A stretch of DNA of 5,018 nucleotides from Crocinitomicaceae bacterium. Its GTDB lineage: Bacteria; Bacteroidota; Bacteroidia; Flavobacteriales_D; Crocinitomicaceae. The translations under genes and the position numbers were made by a program. How positions within the stretch are numbered: the first letter of the stretch is position 1; the number at the start of each line of letters is the position of its first letter. Shown here in pieces: positions 1 through 5,018 of the stretch. The DNA is taken from positions 1 through 5,018 of the forward strand of contig JALWLM010000208.1 in assembly GCA_027084145.1 (NCBI GenBank), in the 5' to 3' direction. The notes under the pieces were generated by a model that did not search any database, had not been told where the DNA came from, and was given only the letters and a program-made list of their open reading frames with translations.

Positions 1-2
1 GC

Positions 3-995
3 GTAATAGGTAAATGGGAGATATGGGGACTGCCTAAAAACCTTACTATACACACAGACAACGCAAGTGAATTTAGGAGCAAAGACTTTACCAGATTTTG
101 CGAAGAATTCGGAATAAACCTAGCTTATAGACCTAAGAAAACTCCAAATTATGGAGGACACATAGAAAGATTTTTCAGAACACTAAACTCTGAAATACAT
201 AATCTCTATGGTAGTACCTTTTCAAATCCACAAAAAAGAGGTGAATATAAGTCCGAAAACAAAGCCATATTTACTCTGAGTGAACTTGAACAATGGATAG
301 CACACTTTATCGTTAACGTGTATCACAAAAAAATACACTCAGAAATACAAACAACACCAGAAAAGAAATTCCAGGAAGGCATTTTAGGAAATGAACGTCA
401 AAAAGGTATAGGATTACCCCCTGTTATCGTTGGTCAGGAAGCAGAAAGACTGAAAATAGCTCTACTTCCTTCGTTCCAGAGAACTATACAAAAAGACGGA
501 GTTCACTTTAAAAATGTCAGATATTACGACAACGTTTTAAAGCCTTTTATTAGATATGGAGAAAAGGCAAATAAAGAAAAACAAAAATATCTATTTAAAT
601 ACGATCCACGGGACATGAGATTTGTATACTTTTTACATCCAGAACACAACACGTATTACAAAATAGGCTGTAGAGATAAAAGACTTCCTAAAGTTTCTAT
701 CTGGGACTTAAATAAGGCAATTAACTATTTGAAAGAAAGAAACGTAAAAGACTACAACGAAGACGAAATTATCAAAGCGATAAAAGAACTTCACAAAATA
801 GAGCAAAAAGCCTTAGAAAAGTCCAAAGAAATAAAAAGGAAAAAATCATCACGCAAGCACCACCAGAAAAAAGAACGATTAGAAGAAAAATACATTTCAC
901 AAAACCAAGATACTTTATCGGAGAACACTGAAAACAATACATTACCAGATTCAATTTTTGACGTGGATGAAGACGAAACCTTTGAAATAGACTAA
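3..995 (+). CDS. tnsB: TnsB/TniA-like DDE transposase, 3' part (5' end outside window)
   Basis: This is the catalytic recombinase of a Tn7-like or Tn5053-like transposon, which joins transposon ends to target DNA. The frame is open from base 3 to a TAA at 993-995, giving 330 visible residues, so the start lies outside the window. Visible residues 17-20 read HTDN, with the second catalytic Asp at D19 (57-59). GGHIERFF carries the catalytic Glu at E55 (165-167). There are 35 residues between them, the D(35)E spacing of the retroviral-integrase fold. The first Asp must lie upstream. Next comes a region like the Mu/TniA C-terminal beta-barrel, including KYDPRDMRFVYF. A Lys/Arg-rich, probably helical stretch follows, and the last ~20 residues are strongly acidic (SIFDVDEDETFEID). 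In related systems the TnsB tail contacts TnsC. A GTG at 318 can open a shorter frame but is internal. tnsC follows 14 bp later. The family is secure; the choice between TnsB and TniA is not. Confidence 0.93.
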   Translation, partial: VIGKWEIWGLPKNLTIHTDNASEFRSKDFTRFCEEFGINLAYRPKKTPNYGGHIERFFRTLNSEIHNLYGSTFSNPQKRGEYKSENKAIFTLSELEQWIAHFIVNVYHKKIHSEIQTTPEKKFQEGILGNERQKGIGLPPVIVGQEAERLKIALLPSFQRTIQKDGVHFKNVRYYDNVLKPFIRYGEKANKEKQKYLFKYDPRDMRFVYFLHPEHNTYYKIGCRDKRLPKVSIWDLNKAINYLKERNVKDYNEDEIIKAIKELHKIEQKALEKSKEIKRKKSSRKHHQKKERLEEKYISQNQDTLSENTENNTLPDSIFDVDEDETFEID

Positions 996-1003
996 AGGGA
1001 GGA
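996..1003 (+). promoter_or_regulatory. Strong ribosome binding site of tnsC
   Basis: AGGGAGGA is close to a perfect anti-16S match and ends six bases before the ATG at 1010. It fixes the tnsC start and suggests efficient translation of the ATPase, which other TnsC/TniB proteins need in many copies to form filaments or rings on DNA. Confidence 0.8.
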
Positions 1004-1009
1004 AACTAT

Positions 1010-1933
1010 ATGGCATTACCTAAAGCCGAAATAGAAAAACATTTAAACTCCCTTCTACCTGACGTAAGGGAACTTTTAGATAAACCTAAAGAAGAGAGGA
1101 TAAAAGCTGTCTTTACCCATAGATTTATTAAATACCCAAAAGCTGTTGAAATTTTAGAGTATTTAGAACTGTTATTATCAATGCCTAAACAGGTAAGACC
1201 CGAATGTATGTTGCTTTATGGAGAAAGTGGTACAGGCAAGACGTCAATAATAAGACAATTTCAAAAAATGCATCCCCCTGTAGAAGATCCATTTGAAGAA
1301 GAAGACGTAATTCCTGTATTAGTGGTAGAAACACCTTTTGAACCCAAAGTTTCTCTTTTATACGACAGGATTTTATATGAGATAGGAGTTCCTTATAAAA
1401 CGACTGAAAACATAGTAATAAAAGAAAACAGAATTGAATTTTACGTCAATAAACTTGGGATAAAAATGCTTATATTGGATGAATTTCATAACATACTAAA
1501 TGGCTCTGCTTCCCAGCAAAGAAAGGTTTTATCTGCAATAAAAAGTTTAACCAATACCCTCAGAATTCCTATTGTTTTATCGGGAACAAGGGACGCTTTA
1601 ATAGCAGTAGAAAGTGAAGATGAAACCAAAAGGAGATTTTTCCCAAAGTATTTGCCTAAGTGGAAAAAAGATAAAGATTTTGTGATTTTTCTAAAATCTG
1701 TGGAAAGAACTCTACCCCTAAAACGTCCGTCTTATCTGTGGAAAGACGAAAAAATTATAGATTATCTGCTTGACAAAAGTGATGGAATATTAGCAGATGT
1801 GTTAAAGCTAATAAAACACTCTGCCAAAAAAGCCATTGAAGAAGAAAAAGAAAGAATAGACTTTAATCTTCTCAAGTCTGTAGATTTCTTTGACAGGGAA
1901 TTTGAGAAAGCACTTGAAATGAAGGACGTTTAA
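1010..1933 (+). CDS. tnsC: TnsC/TniB-like AAA+ ATPase, transposition regulator
   Basis: This is the ATP-dependent regulator that links the target-selection protein (TniQ) to the transposase (TnsB). Family members assemble on DNA with ATP. The Walker A motif GESGTGKTS covers residues 71-79, with Lys77. Walker B is MLILDEFHN, with D157 and E158. A sensor-1-like strand IPIVLSGTRDA lies near residues 186-195. It is followed by KRRFFPKYLPKW, the place where TniB proteins have a conserved Arg-Phe and a Leu-Pro-x-Trp segment. LPLKRPS (about residues 236-242) is another TniB hallmark. The length of 307 aa is typical of TniB (about 300) and shorter than Tn7 TnsC (about 550), so the long extensions of Tn7 TnsC are absent. 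The ATG is fixed by the strong site at 996-1003. The gene ends in TAA, whose last A is the first base of the tniQ start codon, implying translational coupling. Confidence 0.95.
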   Translation: MALPKAEIEKHLNSLLPDVRELLDKPKEERIKAVFTHRFIKYPKAVEILEYLELLLSMPKQVRPECMLLYGESGTGKTSIIRQFQKMHPPVEDPFEEEDVIPVLVVETPFEPKVSLLYDRILYEIGVPYKTTENIVIKENRIEFYVNKLGIKMLILDEFHNILNGSASQQRKVLSAIKSLTNTLRIPIVLSGTRDALIAVESEDETKRRFFPKYLPKWKKDKDFVIFLKSVERTLPLKRPSYLWKDEKIIDYLLDKSDGILADVLKLIKHSAKKAIEEEKERIDFNLLKSVDFFDREFEKALEMKDV

Positions 1934-1935
1934 TG
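1922..1935 (+). promoter_or_regulatory. tnsC-tniQ coupling site: RBS and TAATG overlap
   Basis: AAGGA (1922-1926), inside the last codons of tnsC, lies six bases before the tniQ ATG at 1933. That ATG shares its A with the tnsC TAA stop. This TAATG arrangement is typical of terminating ribosomes reinitiating, so tniQ output should follow tnsC output. Confidence 0.7.
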
Positions 1936-3111
1936 AGCTACTCTATTCACATAATAAGCGATATTACAAGATGGCAGGAGAATGCATTTAAAGACAGAAA
2001 ACTAAGAATACATCCAGTTCCTAAAAAGGATGAGATTATTTCGTCGTGGATAGTAAGACTTGCTATTTCCAACGAACTTACCCCTTATGCCTTTATGTCT
2101 CTACATTTAAAAGAATTTTATTATCTGCTAAGACAGGATTTTGATTCGGCAGACAAACCTGAGTTGTTCAAAAAACTTTCTTTTAAAACAGGACTACCTG
2201 TGAATTTTATAAAAAATCTATCCTTAATCTCTTACGACGGGAAAATATTCATAACTGACTATAAGACAAATAAAAGACCTTTTTTACTGTATCCTACAAA
2301 CCGTGGTGGATATAACAAATCTGCTTCAATCAGATATTGTCCTTTCTGCCTTGAAGAAAACGAATATCTGAAAAAAGAATGGAGATTTGTTTTTACTACT
2401 ACCTGTCCGATACATAAGGTATTTTTGCTTGATAGATGCCCTGTGTGTAGCAAACCTCTTTCTATATTCGTATGGAAGAACAGGAAAACGACCCATTTCC
2501 ACTGTCCTTTTTGCAGTTTTGAATACAGAAATACACAGGAATACGCCTCTAAAGTACCAAAAGATTCTAAAACTATTTACTACCAACGAAAACTATTTGA
2601 AATCATTGAGAATAAAGAGTTTACTTTCGATAGTAAGTCTTACTTTTCTGTTTTGTTTTTCCCTGGCTTGCGAAAAGTTGTAAGTCTGATCCTACAGGGA
2701 AATCAAAAATATGCTCTTTTTGTAAAAGAAAGAAATATCTTAAACGTTTCTGTTTTATCAAAAACAACAACCAAGTCTTTACACAGCTTGAGTGTGAAAG
2801 AAAATGCTCTCCTTTTTACTGTAGCTATGGACGTATTAAATAGCAAGGAGAATTTTGACAGGTTTATAAGGGACAATAAAATCTCTTATCATAAGCTTAC
2901 AATAGATAGAAAGAGTTACATTCCTTTTTGGTATGAGAGACTTATAGACGACTATAAAACAGGTAGATACGTTTCTACAGAAGAAGCTAAAAATGCTATT
3001 GCTTACTTAAAGAAAAAAGGTACAAAACCAAACATGGCAAGTTTAAGTAAATTGTTTGGCGTTGTCCTTGATGGGAGAAAAAGAAAAGATATTAAAATGT
3101 TACTATTTTAA
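1933..3111 (+). CDS. tniQ: TniQ-family target-selection protein with two zinc-binding motifs
   Basis: TniQ/TnsD proteins choose the insertion site and recruit TnsC. The N-terminus has the family signature: IHPVP at residues 26-30, then EIISSWIVRLA about four residues later, matching the usual P-x-P...ES-x-x-SW-x-x-R-x-A. Two zinc-binding motifs follow. The first uses CPFC (C136, C139) and CPIH (C158, H161). The second uses CPVC (C169, C172) and CPFC (C191, C194). The C-terminal half is helical in character and ends in a likely helix-turn-helix (STEEAKNAIAYLKKKG, then MASLSKLFGV) with a basic tail. At 392 aa it matches TniQ of Tn5053-like elements and of type I-F CRISPR transposons (about 400). 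It is much longer than the ~170-aa TniQ of type V-K systems and somewhat shorter than Tn7 TnsD (508). Only one TniQ is seen here. Whether it reads a fixed DNA site or works with a partner outside the window cannot be told. Confidence 0.93.
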   Translation: MSYSIHIISDITRWQENAFKDRKLRIHPVPKKDEIISSWIVRLAISNELTPYAFMSLHLKEFYYLLRQDFDSADKPELFKKLSFKTGLPVNFIKNLSLISYDGKIFITDYKTNKRPFLLYPTNRGGYNKSASIRYCPFCLEENEYLKKEWRFVFTTTCPIHKVFLLDRCPVCSKPLSIFVWKNRKTTHFHCPFCSFEYRNTQEYASKVPKDSKTIYYQRKLFEIIENKEFTFDSKSYFSVLFFPGLRKVVSLILQGNQKYALFVKERNILNVSVLSKTTTKSLHSLSVKENALLFTVAMDVLNSKENFDRFIRDNKISYHKLTIDRKSYIPFWYERLIDDYKTGRYVSTEEAKNAIAYLKKKGTKPNMASLSKLFGVVLDGRKRKDIKMLLF

Positions 3112-3128
3112 TTAGAGTTTATAAGAAA

Positions 3129-3144
3129 AAAGTATACTTTATAC
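3129..3144 (+). promoter_or_regulatory. Overlapping palindromes between tniQ and the cargo genes, possible promoter/operator
   Basis: The 58-bp gap (3112-3169) between tniQ and the next gene is almost pure AT. It contains the perfect 12-bp palindrome AAAGTATACTTT (3129-3140). Overlapping it is GTATA-CTT-TATAC (3132-3144), an inverted repeat with a 3-base spacer. TATACT (3134-3139) could be a -10 box, but no convincing -35 box sits 16-18 bp upstream. The symmetry suits binding of a dimeric repressor, or it may be chance in AT-rich DNA. No G+C-rich stem followed by a T-run, which would mark a terminator, is seen. Confidence 0.3.
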
Positions 3145-3169
3145 AAGATAGAAAAAGGATAGTTAGGAT

Positions 3170-3679
3170 ATGCACATAACAGGGCAGGCAGGGATAGAGC
3201 TTAGTGGTTGTGGCTGGCATTCAGTTATACTGGATAATACTGTAGATATTGCTTTTGAAGAAGACGAGATAGATAGGCTTGAGTATTTTAAAAAAGAGAT
3301 TTTAAAAGGAAATACAGAAGGATTAAGGTTTATGCCTTCTTTAAGCAATATATTTGGAGATACTCATTTAATCCAGAGAAAAGCAGATAACTATCTGCCT
3401 TTTGATTATCTATGTGCAGACTGTATAAGGTCTTACGTAGAGTTTATTCATTACTTGCTAAGAGAGATAAGAGGTAAAATTAAGAAGACTACACCTTCAG
3501 GAAAAACTGTATTCATGTTTCCAATGACAGACTACCTGTTTGATGATGAACAAGAAAAAGAGATATTCTTTTATCTGGAGAAACTAAGGGAAAGTTTAGA
3601 CGATGAAGAACTAAAAAACCTTGTAAAAGAATTAATAGAGTTTAATAAAGAAGAACTAATAAGATATTTTGGAGAGTGA
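3170..3679 (+). CDS. Unrecognised 169-aa protein, first gene of the putative cargo module
   Basis: I do not recognise a family. The protein is soluble in character, with no signal peptide or membrane segment. The N-terminal part contains SGCGWH (C14, H17), then a mixed hydrophobic/acidic stretch (VDIAFEEDEIDRLEYF). The middle contains LCADC (C82, C85). C14, H17, C82 and C85 could together bind a metal, but this is only a possibility. The last third (about residues 125-169) is an acidic, Glu/Lys-rich, probably helical region. An in-frame TAG at 3164-3166 rules out a longer protein. The ATG at 3170 is served by AAGGA at 3155-3159 (10 bases away) or by a closer AGGA at 3165-3168. The gene overlaps the next one by 4 bp (GTGA), so the two are probably co-translated. 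By position it could be the partner of the nucleotidyltransferases. It shows no obvious winged-helix domain of the AbiEi type, so that label is not justified. Confidence 0.8.
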   Translation: MHITGQAGIELSGCGWHSVILDNTVDIAFEEDEIDRLEYFKKEILKGNTEGLRFMPSLSNIFGDTHLIQRKADNYLPFDYLCADCIRSYVEFIHYLLREIRGKIKKTTPSGKTVFMFPMTDYLFDDEQEKEIFFYLEKLRESLDDEELKNLVKELIEFNKEELIRYFGE

Positions 3680-4392
3680 ATTTTAACAGGACTATGTTTA
3701 ACATATCTGTCAAAGTCTTAAATTTAGTTGAATCAAATGAAAACATAAAAATCAGATTTTATGCTATGAAAGAAATATTAGAAACTCTAAGTAAAGCAAA
3801 TAAACCTCTTATACTTAAAGGTGATTCTGCTTTGATGTTTTTCTATCAGTTAGACAGAATTTCCACTGATTTAGAATTTGAAGCTATGGAACAAACTGAC
3901 ATTTACAGCCTGTTATCTGAAAAATTTGACGTTTTTTACTCCCAAAATACAAACACTATTAAAAGATATAAAGTCAATATAGGCTTAACCAACCCATTAA
4001 AAATAGAAATTTCTTTGAAAGAAAAAGAATCTCTCCAGTATAAAAATCTAAATGGTATTAACGTCTATTCCATAGATAGCATTTTCAAGCAAAAATTGGA
4101 GAATATAAAACATAAAACTTTAGCACATGATTTATATGACATCGCTTTTATTTTAGATAACTATTTTTCAAAACTATCTATAGAATCAAAAGAAGAAGCA
4201 AAGACTTTTTTGGATAGATTAGAGAATTTAATTGATAGATGTATGAATTGTTGTCCTAATGACGAATTTCTCGGAGAAGGCTGGTTTAATAAAACAAAAG
4301 GAAGACTTAAGGAAGCCAAAAAGAAATTAGACACTGCCAAAAACAAAAACTATTTGAAAATCCTTTTTATAAATAGCAAAAAGACAAACTAA
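3676..4392 (+). CDS. AbiEii/AbiGii-type nucleotidyltransferase-fold protein (first of a tandem pair)
   Basis: AbiEii-family proteins have the polymerase-beta nucleotidyltransferase fold. Several are toxins of abortive-infection or toxin-antitoxin systems that add nucleotides to RNA. Residues 45-68 (LILKGDSALMFFY, then RISTDLEFE) match the family pattern KGGTAL...R-x-S-x-D-x-D/E, with metal-binding acids D65 and E67. KIEIS supplies the third acid, E111. KQKLENIKHKTLAHDLYDIAFIL around residues 139-161 fits the conserved K...R...RDLYDL segment, although His151 stands where Arg is usual. The second Gly of the GG pair is Asp50. At 238 aa it is slightly short for the family. The start is uncertain. 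The GTG at 3676 overlaps the upstream stop (GTGA), and GGAG lies too close to it to be a classical site. An in-frame ATG at 3694 is an alternative with an equally poor site. Reinitiation after the upstream gene fits the GTG. Confidence 0.8.
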   Translation: MNFNRTMFNISVKVLNLVESNENIKIRFYAMKEILETLSKANKPLILKGDSALMFFYQLDRISTDLEFEAMEQTDIYSLLSEKFDVFYSQNTNTIKRYKVNIGLTNPLKIEISLKEKESLQYKNLNGINVYSIDSIFKQKLENIKHKTLAHDLYDIAFILDNYFSKLSIESKEEAKTFLDRLENLIDRCMNCCPNDEFLGEGWFNKTKGRLKEAKKKLDTAKNKNYLKILFINSKKTN

Positions 4393-4397
4393 ATGGG

Positions 4398-4419
4398 AAA
4401 GGAAATAAAAAGGAAATAA
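4398..4419 (+). repeat. 11-bp perfect tandem repeat carrying the RBS of the downstream gene
   Basis: AAAGGAAATAA occurs twice head to tail (4398-4408 and 4409-4419) in the 32-bp gap before the second nucleotidyltransferase gene. Each copy contains the Shine-Dalgarno-like AAAGGA. The second copy is well placed for the ATG at 4425, with AGGA ending ten bases before it. The duplication may tune translation of the downstream gene or may be a simple replication slip. Confidence 0.75.
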
Positions 4420-4424
4420 TAAAC

Positions 4425-5018
4425 ATGCAAATAAGTAATCTAAGACTTGCGAAAAAAGAAGAAATCAAGATTTATAAGGAAATCATATATCCAGTGCAAG
4501 ACCAGATTTTACAAATAATAGGGAAAACTTTTGATGAACAGTTTTATCTTACAGGTGGAACTGCCCTATCCAGATTTTATTTTAATCACAGGTTATCAAA
4601 GGATTTAATTATGTTTTCTGTCAAAAGGAACATGAAAACTTTTGCTAAACAGTTAATTGAGCCTATCGGAAAATCAGGATACAAGGTAAAAATTCAAGAT
4701 TTATCTTATTTTTTTGGCAGATTTCTTGTCTATGTAAACAGTGAACAGACTTTAAAAATAGATTTAATTGCAGATCATCCGATTGGAGACAGAAAAAAGA
4801 TAAAGAACTTTTACGTTGACAGTATTAATAACGTAATGGTGAAAAAATTTATTGATTTTGACGATAGTGAAACTAAATTAGAGGATCTAATAGATTTATA
4901 TTTCATTGCTAAGAAAACGGGTGTTCAGAGACTTATCAACTTTGCAAATCAAGAAGGACTACCTATTCCATATGAAGCATTTTTTAACCTGGGGAACACG
5001 GAACTAACAGGAGAAGTT
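4425..5018 (+). CDS. Second AbiEii-type nucleotidyltransferase-fold protein, 5' part (runs off window)
   Basis: The frame is open from the ATG at 4425 to the window edge, giving 198 residues with no stop; the 3' end is missing. The start follows AAAGGA in the second copy of an 11-bp tandem repeat, and no in-frame ATG lies upstream in the gap. FYLTGGTALSRFYFNHRLSK (residues 40-59) is a near-textbook AbiEii motif with the GG pair at 44-45. It continues as DLIMFS, where the family normally has DLDFF. D60 is therefore present, but the second metal ligand is Ile62. The third acid is D113 in LKIDLIAD. KLEDLIDLYFIAKKTG (about 151-166) matches the conserved C-terminal helix segment of the family. It differs clearly in sequence from the first nucleotidyltransferase, so the pair is not a recent duplication. 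It may be an inactive paralogue or partner, or an enzyme using a different metal ligand. The family call is strong; activity is doubtful. Confidence 0.85.
   Translation, partial: MQISNLRLAKKEEIKIYKEIIYPVQDQILQIIGKTFDEQFYLTGGTALSRFYFNHRLSKDLIMFSVKRNMKTFAKQLIEPIGKSGYKVKIQDLSYFFGRFLVYVNSEQTLKIDLIADHPIGDRKKIKNFYVDSINNVMVKKFIDFDDSETKLEDLIDLYFIAKKTGVQRLINFANQEGLPIPYEAFFNLGNTELTGEV

Noticed and set aside
318..995. Stand-alone 225-aa gene starting at GTG 318
   Set aside because: The frame is open to base 3 and the upstream part encodes the D(35)E catalytic motif of the same transposase, so the GTG is internal.
2387..2683. 98-aa + strand frame inside tniQ
   Set aside because: It lies entirely inside tniQ in another frame. 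The zinc-finger motifs of tniQ are in the main frame, and this one has no recognisable domain or ribosome site.
3112..3169. Transposon end or terminator after tniQ
   Set aside because: No repeated transposase-binding sites, no terminal CA/TG with a duplicated target, and no G+C-rich stem followed by a T-run.
3170..3679. AbiEi antitoxin for the AbiEii-like gene
   Set aside because: Position fits, but no winged-helix N-terminus or AbiEi-like sequence can be recognised, so the name would be a guess from context.
772..4346. Short minus-strand frames at 772-954, 2259-2453, 2326-2586, 3163-3348 and 4161-4346
   Set aside because: All are antisense to well-supported genes, are Phe/Ser/Leu-rich as expected for complements of Lys/Glu-rich coding DNA, and match no family.
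1..5018. CRISPR-associated transposon (type V-K or I-F)
   Set aside because: No repeat-spacer array and no Cas12k, Cas6, Cas7 or Cas8 gene is seen. TniQ length argues against V-K, and flanking sequence would be needed for I-F or I-B.
3676..5018. Recent tandem duplication of one nucleotidyltransferase gene
   Set aside because: The two proteins share only family-level motifs. Flanking residues, motif variants and spacing differ throughout.

Overview
The window is AT-rich, with coding regions heavy in Lys, Glu and Ile and dominated by AGA/AGG and ATA codons. That suits a thermophilic or otherwise AT-rich bacterium, perhaps of the Aquificota type, but no marker gene is present and this is a guess. 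All supportable genes lie on the + strand and are tightly packed.

Left part (1-3111): the transposition core of a Tn7-like / Tn5053(Tn402)-like transposon. It holds the 3' part of a DDE transposase (TnsB/TniA), an AAA+ ATPase regulator (TnsC/TniB, 307 aa) and a zinc-finger target-selection protein (TniQ, 392 aa). The transposase is cut by the left window edge, but the last two catalytic acids, spaced D(35)E, are visible. tnsC follows tnsB after 14 bp behind a near-perfect ribosome binding site. tniQ starts on the last base of the tnsC stop codon. The order and the TnsC and TniQ lengths fit the tniA-tniB-tniQ layout. Neither a tnsA-like endonuclease nor a transposon end can be seen.

Middle (3112-3169): a 58-bp AT-rich gap with two overlapping short palindromes, a candidate promoter or operator.

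Right part (3170-5018): probable cargo. A 169-aa protein that I do not recognise overlaps by 4 bp a 238-aa AbiEii-type nucleotidyltransferase-fold protein. After a 32-bp gap with an 11-bp tandem repeat comes a second, different AbiEii-type protein, cut by the right window edge. Both depart from the canonical nucleotidyltransferase motif, in different places: GD instead of GG in the first, and Ile instead of the second metal-binding Asp in the second. In well-studied Tn7-like elements, genes beyond tniQ/tnsD lie inside the element. The three genes are therefore best read as a possible toxin-antitoxin or phage-defence module carried by the transposon. That reading is inference. No CRISPR array, cas gene, tRNA, rRNA or rho-independent terminator was found.
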